Positions 14,028 to 29,900 of a stretch of 64,000 nucleotides of DNA are shown piece after piece. Numbering within the stretch: the first letter of the stretch is position 1; every line of letters begins with the position of its first letter. Position numbers and translations under genes: made by a program. This DNA is from an uncultured Thermoanaerobaculia bacterium (GTDB taxonomy: Bacteria > Acidobacteriota > Thermoanaerobaculia > Multivoradales > Multivoraceae), in assembly GCA_951812325.1 (NCBI GenBank), contig OX638294.1:4068859-4132858 (forward strand). Reading direction: 5' to 3'. Under the pieces are notes generated by a model. That model was given only the letters and a program-made list of their open reading frames with translations, did no database searches and was not told the DNA's origin.

Positions 14028-16958
14028 CTAGAAGCTGAACCGGGCGCCGACCTGCAACTGGCGCTGGTCCGTGGTCCGGAACGACGGGATCCCGAAATCG
14101 TCCGGCACGGCTCCGTTCCGGATGTTGCGCTGATTGAACCCGACGCCAAAGCTGTTCTGGTCGAACACGTTGAACGCCTCGACGAAGACGTCCAGCCGCA
14201 GACCGTCGCCGAAGCGGATGAACTTGCCCACGCGGAGATCGATCGTCTGGATCGACTCGTTCCGTTCCGTGTTGCGGCCCACGACGGCGCCATTCATCAC
14301 AGCCCGGTAGTCGGGGCAGTTCCAGCCGACGGAGCTGCAGTAGGCGAAGTCGACTCCGTTGTCGACCAGCGTGTACGGGGTACCCGACTTGTAGTTCAGG
14401 ATGCCCGAGATCTGGAAGTCGGCCGGCAATTGGATCATGCCCGTCACCACCAGGCGGTGCTTCACGTCGCGGTCCGATAGACCCCAGTCGTAGTCCAGAT
14501 TGCCCGTGTCGGAGATCGTGACGCCGGTCGCCGAACGCTCGTTCGAGTCGGTATCGCGATCCTCGCCCCAGGTGTAGTGGGCGCCCAACTGGTAGCGGCC
14601 GGTGAAGCGCTTGTTCACCTTCAAGGTGACGGCCTGGTACTCCGATTCGCCGCGCGACTGCCGGACCAGAACCTCAGCGCACTCGACGCCGTCGATGCCG
14701 GGGCATTCTTCGTTGCGGCCATCCCACATCGGGCGGCCGTATTCGTCGTAGCCGCCGAACTGGCGGTTGAAGTCCGTGTTGCGCTGCAGACCCGTCGCCT
14801 CTGCATACACGGCGTCCACGCCGCCGCTCCAGCCACCGCCGAGTTCCCGCTCCCAGCCGACGCTGGCGCGCAGGGTCTGGGCATCGTCAAACTCCGGGTC
14901 GACATAGGAGATCGCGGGGATGATCCCCGGCGGCGGGTTCTCGTTGTTGATCGGTGTCCCAAGCGGCACATAGCCGTTCTCGCCGGGACCGACGGTGATG
15001 CGACCGTAGTTCGGCGGCACGCCGTTGGCCTGGACCTGGTTCGCGAACAGCAGGGTCGGCGTCCGGCCGAAGAAGAAGCCGATGCCGCCGCGGAGAACGG
15101 ACCGGCCCTCGTCCTGCGCGAGGGCGAACCCGAAGCGGGGCGCCAGGTTCTCCGTATCCGGGATCTCGCGGCCGTCCGGGTGCAGGTGCTCCAGACCATC
15201 CGGGTTGTCCGTGGACGTGTAGCGGAGGCCGTAGCTCATCGTCAGGTTGTCCCGCTTCAGGCTGTCCTGCCCGTAGAACGCGAGCGCGGTCTGGGTCTCG
15301 TCGTAGTTCGGGTAGGTCGAGTCGCCGAACCAGATCCGGGCGGCGCTGGCCTCGTTGTTCAGGAAGTCCTCCGCTGACCGGAAGTCGTAGCGGCCGTCGC
15401 GGCTGCCGGCGAAGAGCTGGGCCAGGTCGTCCTTCGAGTAGTCGACGCCGAACTTCGTGTCGTGGGCGCCGAACAGGTAGGAGAAGTCGTTCTTGACCTG
15501 AAGCTGCGATTCCTCCACGAAGATGGGCAGGAAGTCGAACTTGCCGACGCTGGCGCCGTTCCAGCGGAAACGGACCTGCGCCTCGATCGGCGTGCCGACC
15601 CGCAGCGACAGACGGTCCAGGTTGTCGTCGGCCGACTGGATGCGGAACTCGTTCACGCCGCGGCTGCCGACGACCGACGTCATCGACGCGATGAAGGACA
15701 GCGTCTCCTCCGTCTTCAGCGACTCCTCGTCCAGGTAGTCGCTCGCCCGTTCGTAATCCGTCCAGTTGGCCCGCAGGGTGATCAGGTTCGCGTCGCTGAT
15801 CTGGTGATCCAGCTTGCCGAACAGGACCTGGTTGCTCACCGAGCGGGTAAACAGGCCGGTGGCGGAACCGTCGTCGTTGCGCTCGAAGCCGTCGACCAGG
15901 GCGGCGAAGGCGGGCTCGCTCTGGGCCCGCTGCATGATCAGGTCATAGACGCTGCCGCCGCGGTTCGTGAGGAAGCGGGTGAAGGGGACGTCCCTGTCGC
16001 GCTGGTCGATCGCGAAGTAGTAGTGCGTGCGATCCTGTTTGAACGGACCGCCGATCGAGACCCCGTAGTTTTGGGCGTCGAACGTGTCCACCGGCCTCGA
16101 GCCGTCGCGGTCGTTGAAGTCGTCGAGCGGCGAGGAGGGAAGATCCTCGGCCATGCTGTCATCGCGGAAGAAGGCGAAGGCAGAACCCCTGATCTCGTTC
16201 GTACCCGACTTGGTGACCACATTGACGAAGGCGCCGCCGTGGCGCCCGTACTCGGCGGAGAAGCCGTTCGTGATGACCTGGAACTGGCGCACCGTGTCCT
16301 GGGCGATGATCAGGCCGTCGTTCTCCGTCGCCTCGCCGCCGCGGCCGTAGCCGAAAAAGGTGCTCTTGTTGTCCGCGCCGTCGACCGAGAGGCCGCTGTA
16401 CATGCCGCGCTGGCCGGCGATGGTCAGGAAGCCGCGGGATTGGTCGCGCTGGACGCCCGGGGTCAGAATCGCGAAGTCGGTGAAGTCGCGGCCGACGGTC
16501 GGCAGGCTCTCGATGGCCACCTCGTCGATGTAGTTCGCGGCGCCGGAGCGGCTGACCTCGATGATCGGCGCCTCGGAGGTCACCGTGATCACCTCGGAGG
16601 TCGACTCGATCTCGAGGGTCAGGTTGATGTCCTTGATCTGGCCGACGAGCACCGAGATGTCGGTCTGCTGCGTCGTCTGCATGCCGGCGAGCTCGGCGGC
16701 CAGGGTGTAGGTGCCGACCTGCAGCGCCTTGGCGCTGTAGAAGCCGTTCGCGTCGCTGATCACGGCCCGGTCGATGCCGGTGTCCTGGTTGGTCGCCGTG
16801 ACCGTGGCGCCGGGAATCGGGTCACCCGCGGCGTCCGAGATGTACCCCTCGATCGTGCCGGTGATGGTCTGGGCAAGGCCGGCGCCGGCCATCAGGAAGG
16901 CGCAGGTCGTGGCCAGGAGGATCGCAAGAAGACGTGCCCGCGGGCGGGTCCACTGCAT
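14028..16958 (-). CDS. Oar-like TonB-dependent outer-membrane receptor
   Basis: Outer-membrane beta-barrel protein, 976 residues from the chosen start. The ATG is preferred because it opens on a signal peptide (MQWTRPRARLLAILLATTCAFLMAGAGLAQ) and has GAGGAG 11 bases upstream; a longer frame adds 40 unlikely residues. After the signal comes a carboxypeptidase-regulatory-like domain (TGTIEGYISDAAGDPIPGATVTATNQDTG, to about residue 115), then a plug domain (LPTVGRDFTDFAILTPGVQRD, SVDGADN, VNVVTKSGTNEIRGSAFAFFRDD) and a barrel ending RQLQVGARFSF with the terminal Phe needed for barrel assembly. Such receptors are abundant in Acidobacteriota and Myxococcota (Oar of Myxococcus) and import or secrete unknown substrates. 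No TonB, SusD or enzyme partner is adjacent, so the ligand is unknown. It has its own promoter and terminator. Confidence 0.9.
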   Translation of the reverse strand: MQWTRPRARLLAILLATTCAFLMAGAGLAQTITGTIEGYISDAAGDPIPGATVTATNQDTGIDRAVISDANGFYSAKALQVGTYTLAAELAGMQTTQQTDISVLVGQIKDINLTLEIESTSEVITVTSEAPIIEVSRSGAANYIDEVAIESLPTVGRDFTDFAILTPGVQRDQSRGFLTIAGQRGMYSGLSVDGADNKSTFFGYGRGGEATENDGLIIAQDTVRQFQVITNGFSAEYGRHGGAFVNVVTKSGTNEIRGSAFAFFRDDSMAEDLPSSPLDDFNDRDGSRPVDTFDAQNYGVSIGGPFKQDRTHYYFAIDQRDRDVPFTRFLTNRGGSVYDLIMQRAQSEPAFAALVDGFERNDDGSATGLFTRSVSNQVLFGKLDHQISDANLITLRANWTDYERASDYLDEESLKTEETLSFIASMTSVVGSRGVNEFRIQSADDNLDRLSLRVGTPIEAQVRFRWNGASVGKFDFLPIFVEESQLQVKNDFSYLFGAHDTKFGVDYSKDDLAQLFAGSRDGRYDFRSAEDFLNNEASAARIWFGDSTYPNYDETQTALAFYGQDSLKRDNLTMSYGLRYTSTDNPDGLEHLHPDGREIPDTENLAPRFGFALAQDEGRSVLRGGIGFFFGRTPTLLFANQVQANGVPPNYGRITVGPGENGYVPLGTPINNENPPPGIIPAISYVDPEFDDAQTLRASVGWERELGGGWSGGVDAVYAEATGLQRNTDFNRQFGGYDEYGRPMWDGRNEECPGIDGVECAEVLVRQSRGESEYQAVTLKVNKRFTGRYQLGAHYTWGEDRDTDSNERSATGVTISDTGNLDYDWGLSDRDVKHRLVVTGMIQLPADFQISGILNYKSGTPYTLVDNGVDFAYCSSVGWNCPDYRAVMNGAVVGRNTERNESIQTIDLRVGKFIRFGDGLRLDVFVEAFNVFDQNSFGVGFNQRNIRNGAVPDDFGIPSFRTTDQRQLQVGARFSF

Positions 16959-17096
16959 GGTTGGTGTTCTCCTCTGTGTTTCTGAGTGGGAATTCGAGGC
17001 CTTCGGCGTGCAGGGCACGCCCGTCGAGGCTGTCTGACCGAGGTTGTCGCGGAGGTGTGTGGGGGCGTTGCGGCGCAAGGCCGCGAACGCAGTGCG

Positions 17097-17125
17097 ACTA
17101 TAAGGGCCGCTTCGCCGGCCGTCAA
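17097..17125 (-). promoter_or_regulatory. Promoter of the Oar-like receptor gene
   Basis: On the minus strand TTGACG (17125-17120), a 17-base spacer and TATAGT (17102-17097) form a near-consensus promoter. The transcript would carry a leader of about 130 bases before the ATG at 16958, long enough for post-transcriptional control, but I see no known riboswitch fold. The rest of the gap up to gltD (17126-17279) shows nothing else. Confidence 0.7.
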
Positions 17126-17279
17126 AGGAGGGTGGGGAAGTTCAGGAAGTTGAATTGCGGAAGTTGCTCCCGTCATCCTGCCGCAGAACGCTGCGCGACA
17201 GATTCTGCGGCGAGAGGCCCGGCGAGATCGGGGCCGAGGGGCCGGACACGGAATCAGCGGCCGCTTTGGCGGCTCCGGC

Positions 17280-18779
<1,500 letters not shown>

Positions 18780-18834
18780 GAACCCGCCTGCCCTCCTCGC
18801 TTGCGGTGTTCCGTTTCGCCGACAGCCGGCGGCC

Positions 18835-23610
<4,776 letters not shown>

Positions 23611-23698
23611 GCCGCCCCCGCCGGGCGTGGTGGATGCGCCGCCCGCGGCGTGCGGCCCGCCAGGTGGCCTGCGCCGGTCTCTGCACCGGGAAACAGGT

Positions 23699-24619
23699 TC
23701 ACGCGGCTTCTCCGTGGCTGGCGCTCCGCAGGTCGTCGGCGGACATCGGGCCGGCGTTCTCGACCAGGAATGCGGCGAAGTCCTGCGCGGCCGGCCGCAG
23801 TCTTCGGCGGGCATGGACGATGCCGACGGGCCGTTCGAGCAGCGGTTCGAGAGGTACGGCGGCAAGCAGCCCGGCCAGGACCTCGGCGTGGAAGGTCCGC
23901 AGCGGCAGGATCGCGGCGTAATCGGTCGCCTGCAACATGCTCTTGAACGTGTCGATGTTGTCGAGACGCTGGGCGAACACCGGCGCGGCGCCGTTGTCCG
24001 TGAGGTAGCTCCGTATGTGACGCGCCGCGGGGAGTTCGTGGGTGAAGTGGATTACTTCACGGCCGTCGAGGTCGGCTGCCCGGACCTTCTCTGCGCCCGC
24101 CAGTTCGTGGTGCAGTCCGCAGGCGAGGCACATCCGCTCTTCCCGAAGCGACCGCGACTGCAGGCCCGGCCACTGTTCGGGGTAGGAAACGATGCCGAAG
24201 TCGCAGCGCCCGGTACGCGCCGATTCGGCCACCGCCGCGGGCGGTTCGTACTCGATCCGGACATCCAGCGCGGGCCGCTGGCGCTGGAACTCGGTCCGCA
24301 GCTGGTTCAGCAGCGCGATCCCCGCGGAGTAGATTGCGTGGACGCGGACGGACCCGCCGCGTTCGGGGTCGAGGCGGGCGACGCTCCGCGCCAGGGCGTC
24401 ATAGCGCGCCACCAGCTGACGGCCTTCGCCGGACACGAGCTCGCCGGCCGGCGTGAGCACGAACGGGCGCTTCGATCGGTCCAGCAGCTTCGTGCCGAGC
24501 CGCTCCTCGAGGTGATGGATGCGCTGACTGACCGCCGACTGGGTGATGCCGTGAAGCTCGGCAGCCCGGCTGAAGCTGCGCAGGTCGGCGACGTCGCAGA
24601 AGATCCTGAGCCCTTGCAT
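23699..24619 (-). CDS. LysR-type transcriptional regulator upstream of gltBD
   Basis: DNA-binding regulator of 306 residues. The N-terminal winged helix is intact: MQGLRIFCDVADLRSFSRAAELHGITQSAVSQRIHHLEERLGTKLLDR (residues 1-48). The rest is a periplasmic-binding-protein-like sensor domain (SVRVHAIYSAGIALLNQLRTEFQRQRPALDVRIEYE and CDFGIVSYPEQWPG). It is encoded on the same strand 88 bases upstream of gltB, so a GltC-like role in controlling glutamate synthase is plausible, though GltC itself is normally divergent from its targets. An 18-base perfect palindrome overlaps its own promoter and touches the start codon, suggesting autoregulation. No ribosome-binding site precedes the ATG. The effector is unknown. 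Confidence 0.87.
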   Translation of the reverse strand: MQGLRIFCDVADLRSFSRAAELHGITQSAVSQRIHHLEERLGTKLLDRSKRPFVLTPAGELVSGEGRQLVARYDALARSVARLDPERGGSVRVHAIYSAGIALLNQLRTEFQRQRPALDVRIEYEPPAAVAESARTGRCDFGIVSYPEQWPGLQSRSLREERMCLACGLHHELAGAEKVRAADLDGREVIHFTHELPAARHIRSYLTDNGAAPVFAQRLDNIDTFKSMLQATDYAAILPLRTFHAEVLAGLLAAVPLEPLLERPVGIVHARRRLRPAAQDFAAFLVENAGPMSADDLRSASHGEAA

Positions 24620-24620
24620 C

Positions 24621-24661
24621 GTAAGAGGCGAATCTTACATTAGGGCGATCTCATGAAGCAA
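24621..24661 (-). promoter_or_regulatory. LysR-gene promoter with perfect palindrome
   Basis: On the minus strand TTGCTT (24661-24656), an 18-base spacer and TAAGAT (24637-24632) suggest a promoter. The perfect inverted repeat GTAAGA-GGCGAA-TCTTAC (24621-24638) overlaps the -10 box and ends one base before the ATG. Only 12 bases separate the -10 box from the start codon, so the message would have almost no leader. Confidence 0.65.
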
Positions 24662-24689
24662 CCCTGGAGCATTAGTGATGCTGATGATA

Positions 24690-24728
24690 GGGCCGCCCCT
24701 CCCGTTCCCCGGATCAAAAGGGCGGCCC
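24690..24728 (-). terminator. Possible terminator after the MrpD/NuoM-like gene
   Basis: Inverted repeat GGGCCGCCC (24690-24698) and GGGCGGCCC (24720-24728), nine perfect pairs with a 21-base loop, 25 bases after the membrane-protein stop codon. There is no clear T run after it on the minus strand. Confidence 0.45.
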
Positions 24729-24753
24729 GATGTCGCCGCCGTGCCACGGGCTG

Positions 24754-26511
24754 CTAGCCCAGACGCCAGTAGAAGACCAGGAGGTACGCCGCGAGCAGGA
24801 CGGCGACCCATAGGGCCATCGACGCGGTGAGCCAGGAGCGGCCGAGCAGGCCCTGCGGGCCCAGATGACGCTGGGCGAGGGCGAGGGCGGTCGCGGCGAG
24901 GCGCCCGGTCAAGGCGTAGCCGGCCCGGTGCAATGCGACGAAGGCCGTGGCCAGGCCGTCCTGGATTCGGAAGCCGACCCGCCGGTAGAACCAGTCGGCG
25001 TCCAGGTTCACCGAGCGCAGCTCCGGCGGGTACAGACCGGTACGCATCAGGGTGGCGAAGGCCAGGGCCGAGAAGAACAGGAGCTGGCTCTGGGTGATGA
25101 CGTGGGTCGGCGTGTAGACCTGGTAGTCGACCGGATAGGGCAGCAGTCCGTAGAACCACTGCGGGAACAGGCCGATCGTCATGCTCGCCGCGGCGGCCAG
25201 CACCATCGCGACGAGCATCGACCGCGGCGCCTCCTTGCAGCGGATGCCGGAATCGTGGTGGAAGAAGGCGAAGAACGGGATCTTGATCCCCGCGTGGTGG
25301 AACACGCCGGCGGAGGCGAACAGCAGAACGAGCCACAGCCAGAAGTAGTGCTCGTGGGCGGCCGCACTCATGATCAGCGACTTCGTGGCAAAGGCCGAGA
25401 ACAGCGGGAAGGCCGAAATCGAGGCGGCGCCGACGATGCATAGCCCGGTCGTGATCGGCATCGACTTGTAGAGGCCGCCCAGGTCCGATCCGTTCACGTG
25501 GCCAACGCGGTAGAGCACGGCGCCCATCGCCATGAACAGGAGCCCCTTGAACAGGATGTCGGCGAACGCGTGGGCGACGGCGCCGTTGATCGCCAGCTCG
25601 GTGCCGATGCCGATGCCGACGACCATGAAGCCGAGCTGGTTCGTCATGCTGTAGGCGAGCACGCGGCGCAGGTCGTTCTCGATTACCGCGAAGAAGATCG
25701 GGAAGGCGGTCATCAGCCCGCCGATCCAGATCAGTTCGGACTGGCCGGGAAAGGCGCGCGCCAGGGCGTAGATGGCGAACTTCGTCGTGAAGGCCGAGAG
25801 GAACACGGCGCCCGCCGGCGTCGACTCGGGGTAGGCGTCGATCAGCCAACTGTGGAGCAGCGGGAAGGCCGCCTTGAGTCCGAAGGCGAGCAGGATGAGG
25901 GTCGGCGCCAGGTTCGAGAAGCCGAGTCCGCCGTCCTCGAGGAGGCCGGTGAAGTTGCGGAATTCCGCCCAGCCGGGCGCGGCGCCGAGTTCGTGGCGCA
26001 GCAGGACGATGCCAGCCAGCAGGAGGACACCCGAGACCATCTGCATGCCGAGATAGCGCAGACCGGCGGCGAGAGCCCGGCCGTCCCGGCGGACCCAGAC
26101 CAGCAGCGCCGACGACACCGCCGCCACCTCCCAGAACAGGAACAGCGTCCACAGGTCGCCGGCCAGAACCACGCCAAGAGCCGAGCCGGCGTAGAACAGA
26201 CCGACCAGCGGCTGGAAGTTGTCCTTGACGTAGAAGGAGTAAATGCTGCCGATCAGCGCCGCCAGGTGGAAGATGACGACGAAGATCCGGGAGAGGCCGT
26301 CGATCCGCATCAGGGTCAGGGTCTGTCCGAAGAGGTCGAACTGGAGGTGGTTGCCGAGGTCGAGGCCCCAGAACCGCCACAGCGACCAGGCCGGCAAGGC
26401 GAGCAGGAGCGCCCTCAGCACGCTCCGCGGCAGCACGGAACGCGGCGCCGCGGCGAGCGCGACGCTGCCGAGCATCAAGAGCAGGGGCGGTGACAGCAGG
26501 AACTCGAGCAT
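24754..26511 (-). CDS. Proton-conducting membrane subunit, MrpD/NuoM-like
   Basis: Polytopic membrane protein of 585 residues with about 14 hydrophobic segments, from the antiporter-like family shared by Mrp Na+/H+ antiporters, complex I (NuoL/M/N) and membrane hydrogenases. Key ion-path residues can be placed: Glu128 in LWTLFLFWEVAAVSSALL, Lys213 and His220 in FGLKAAFPLLHSWLIDAYPESTPAG, and a later lysine in HAFADILFKGLLFM. This matches MrpD more than MrpA because the large extra MrpA domains are absent. No other Mrp, Nuo or hydrogenase subunits occur nearby; the only partner is the 101-residue membrane protein 7 bases upstream. It may therefore join a complex encoded elsewhere or form a simpler two-subunit system. 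A conductive role is inferred from family only. Confidence 0.82.
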   Translation of the reverse strand: MLEFLLSPPLLLMLGSVALAAAPRSVLPRSVLRALLLALPAWSLWRFWGLDLGNHLQFDLFGQTLTLMRIDGLSRIFVVIFHLAALIGSIYSFYVKDNFQPLVGLFYAGSALGVVLAGDLWTLFLFWEVAAVSSALLVWVRRDGRALAAGLRYLGMQMVSGVLLLAGIVLLRHELGAAPGWAEFRNFTGLLEDGGLGFSNLAPTLILLAFGLKAAFPLLHSWLIDAYPESTPAGAVFLSAFTTKFAIYALARAFPGQSELIWIGGLMTAFPIFFAVIENDLRRVLAYSMTNQLGFMVVGIGIGTELAINGAVAHAFADILFKGLLFMAMGAVLYRVGHVNGSDLGGLYKSMPITTGLCIVGAASISAFPLFSAFATKSLIMSAAAHEHYFWLWLVLLFASAGVFHHAGIKIPFFAFFHHDSGIRCKEAPRSMLVAMVLAAAASMTIGLFPQWFYGLLPYPVDYQVYTPTHVITQSQLLFFSALAFATLMRTGLYPPELRSVNLDADWFYRRVGFRIQDGLATAFVALHRAGYALTGRLAATALALAQRHLGPQGLLGRSWLTASMALWVAVLLAAYLLVFYWRLG

Positions 26512-26518
26512 CGGGGAC

Positions 26519-26824
26519 TCAGGAACTCCCGGACCGCTCTTCGCGGTCGTAGTAGTCCTCGGGCCGCATCAGGACCCGACGCATCTGCTTGGCCGCCAGC
26601 ACGAGCAGGAAGGCGCCGACAAAGCCGTACACGGGGTAGAACCCGATCCCGCCGTCCGCCCAGCCGCCCAGGCCCTCGAACTCCGCCTTCTTCTTGTAGA
26701 AGAAGTCGGCCGCCAGCCACAGAACGTCGATGGCGATCAGCGCGTAGAAGACCTTGGCGACGTTTCGCTTGCGGTCGAGCCAGTACCGCTTGCCGCGGGG
26801 CGTCCTGTGGTCGTGGTGGGCCAA
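26519..26824 (-). CDS. Small two-helix membrane protein, partner of MrpD-like subunit
   Basis: Protein of 101 residues, TTG start inferred because no ATG or GTG occurs in frame before the conserved-looking part; translation begins MAHHDHRTPRGKRYWLDRKRN. Two membrane segments are clear: KVFYALIAIDVLWLAADFFY and GFYPVYGFVGAFLLVLAAKQM, with a short loop (KKKAEFEGLGGWADGG) between and a charged C-terminal tail. It precedes the MrpD/NuoM-like gene by 7 bases and is surely cotranscribed. I do not recognise a named family, though small membrane proteins of this size accompany antiporter-like subunits in some bacteria. The divergent Lhr-helicase gene starts 112 bases away. Function unknown. Confidence 0.7.
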   Translation of the reverse strand: MAHHDHRTPRGKRYWLDRKRNVAKVFYALIAIDVLWLAADFFYKKKAEFEGLGGWADGGIGFYPVYGFVGAFLLVLAAKQMRRVLMRPEDYYDREERSGSS

Positions 26825-26935
26825 TCCGATCTCGATCGTCGACGTTGCCGGTTCGCTTTGAGAGGCCGTCGAGAGTAGCAGCGGTAAAGGGGACCCAAGA
26901 GGATCCACGCCCCGGATGCTTGCGTAGGATGCCCC

Positions 26936-29900
26936 ATGGACTCGTTCACGGCGCCGGTGCGCCGGTGGTTCGACGACGCGTTTGCTGCCCCGACGCGGGT
27001 GCAGGAGTTGGGCTGGCCCGTGCTCACCCGGGGCAGAAACGCTCTGCTGGTCGCGCCGACCGGGAGCGGCAAGACGCTCGCGGCGTTCCTCTGGGCGATC
27101 GACAGCTTGAGCTTTGGAGCGTCCCGAGGCAATGGGGCTGCCGCGGCGCCTGACGACGCGGCGCCCGAGCCGGGCGTCCGCGTGCTCTACGTCTCGCCGC
27201 TGAAGGCCCTGGTCTACGACATCGAGCGCAATCTCCAGGCGCCGCTCGCCGGGGTCCGCGAGGCGGCCCGGAAGCTCGGGCGGCCGGTGCGGCCGATCAC
27301 CGTCGACGTGCGGACCGGCGACACGACGCCCCATGAGCGTCGCCGTCAACTCCGCCGGCCGGGCGAGATCCTCGTCACGACTCCCGAGTCGCTGTTCCTC
27401 ATCCTGGGGTCGCGGGCGGCGGCGAACCTGCGCGCGGTCGAGACGGTGATCGTCGACGAGGTCCACGCGATGGCGGCGACCAAGCGGGGCGCGCATCTCG
27501 CCCTGTCGCTGGAGCGCCTCGCCGAACTGACGGGTGACCGGGCGCCGCAACGGATCGGCCTCTCGGCGACCGTTCGGCCGATGACGCTGGCGGCGGAGTT
27601 CCTCGGCGGCGACCGGCCGGTGGAGATCGTGGACGCTTCCGAGCCGCCGCACATCGACATCGAGGTCGTCGTGCCGGTGGCGGACATGGAGGCGCCGCCG
27701 CCGGCGGAAGCACTCGGTGACGGCGATGAGCCGCCGCCAGGGTCGGAGACGGCCGGTCTGTGGCCCTCGGTCTACCCGCGCATCCTTGAGGAGGTCAAGA
27801 GCCACAGGTCGACGATCGTCTTCGTCAACAGCCGTTCCCTCTGCGAGCGGCTCGCCCGGCGGTTGAACGACCTGGCGGTCGGCGTCGACGGTGACGCGGA
27901 CGGCGACGCAGAGGACGCTCTGCCGCTGGTGCGGGCCCACCACGGCAGCATCTCCCACGAGCAGCGGCGGGAGATCGAGGAGTCCCTCAAGGCCGGGCGC
28001 CTGCGCTGCATCGTCGCGACGAGCTCGCTGGAGCTCGGGATCGACATGGGCAGCGTCGACCTGGTCCTGATGGTCGAGGCGCCCGGTTCGGCCGTCCGCG
28101 GTCTGCAGCGCGTCGGCCGCGCCGGCCACGCGGTCGGCGAGCGCAGCCGCGGCCTGATGTTCCCCAAGTTCCGCGGCGATCTGCTGGAGTGCACGGTGAC
28201 CGCAATCCGGATGGAGCGGGGCGCGATCGAGTCCATGCGGCTGCCGGAGAATCCGCTCGACGTACTGGCGCAGCAGATCGTCGCGATGTGCTGCGACCGG
28301 GAGCGGACGATCGAGGACCTGCTGAACGTGGTTCGGCGCGCGCGGCCGTACCGCGGCCTGACCCGCGGCGTGCTGACCACGGTGCTCGACATGCTGGTCG
28401 GCCGCTATCCCTCGGAGGAGTTCGCCGACCTGCGCCCGCGACTCTCCTGGGATCACGGTCGCGGAGTGCTGACCGCGCGCCGCGGCGCCGCCCTGCTCGT
28501 GCGGATGAACGCCGGCACGATTCCCGACCGCGGGCTGTTCACCGTCCATCTCGGTCCGGAGGGTCCGCGGCTGGGCGAACTCGACGAGGAGATGGTCTAC
28601 GAGTCCCGCGCGGGCGACACGTTCCTGCTGGGCGCCGCCGCCTGGCGGGTAACGGAGATCACGCGCGACCGCGTGATCGTCCGGCCGGCGCCCGGCGAGC
28701 CCGGCCGGATGCCCTTCTGGCACGGCGACGGCCCGGGCCGGCCGGTGGAGCTCGGCGAGGCCCTCGGTGTGTTTCTGCGCGAACTCGGCCGCCGCGACTG
28801 CGACGACGCCCGGCGCTTCCTGGCCGAGGAGGCTCCGCTCGATCGCTACGCTGCGGCGAACCTCTTCGCCTACGTCGACGAGCAGCGGGACCAGACGGGC
28901 GTCTTGCCCACCGACCGCGCCTTGACGATCGAGCGGTTCCGGGACGAGATCGGCGACTGGAGGGTGTGCATCCTGACCCCCTTCGGCGCCCGCATCCACG
29001 CCCCCTGGGCGATGGCCCTGGAGCGTCGCTTCAGCGAGCGCTCCGGCGTCCAGGTCCAGGCCCACTGGACGGACGATGGCATCGCCCTCCGCTTCGCCGA
29101 CGTGGACACCCTCCCGCCGGCGCGGACGTTCCTGCTCGATCCGGACGAGGTCGAGGATCTGGTCACGGACCAGGTCGCGTCGACGCCGATGTTCGCCGCC
29201 CGGTTCCGGGAGAACGCGGCCCGCGCCCTGCTGCTGCCACGCAACCGGCCGGGCAAGCGGACGCCGCTCTGGCAGCAGCGGCAGCGCTCGAAGAACCTGC
29301 TGTCCGTGGCGCGCCGCTACCCGGACTTCCCGGTGCTGCTCGAGACCTACCGCGAGTGCATGAGCGATCTCTTCGATTTGTCCGGCCTCGTCGACCTGAT
29401 GAGGAAGATCGAGGACGGCTCGATCCGCATCGACGACGTGGAGACTCCAAGGCCGTCGCCGTTCGCCCGCTCCCTGGTCTTCGCCTACGAAGAGCGGTTT
29501 CTCTACGACGACGATGCGCCGGCGGCGGAGCGACGGGCGCAGGCATTGACGCTGGACCGCGAACTGCTGCGCGAGCTGCTCGGCACGTCCAGTCTGAAGG
29601 AGTTGCTGGACGAGGAGGTGATCCAGGCCGTTGGCGAGGAACTGCAGGGGCTGGCGCCGGGCCGGGGTCCGCGGCACGAGGACGATCTCTACGACCTGCT
29701 TCGGCGTGCCGGCGGGCTGACGCGGGCCGAAGTCGGCGCGCGTGCGCCGGGCGACGCGGACGACTGGCTGTTGGAACTGGAACGCCAGAAACGCGCGGTC
29801 GAGGTCGAGTCAGGCGATGGCCGCCGGTTCTGGGTGGCGGTCGAGGATGCGGCGCTCTACCGCGACGGCCTCGACGCGGACTTGCCCGAAGGTCTGCCGC

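Noticed and set aside
26825..29677. A long minus-strand frame opposite the Lhr helicase, continuous with the small membrane gene
   Set aside because: Arg/Pro-rich shadow of the helicase; only the last 101 codons have membrane segments and a separate start.
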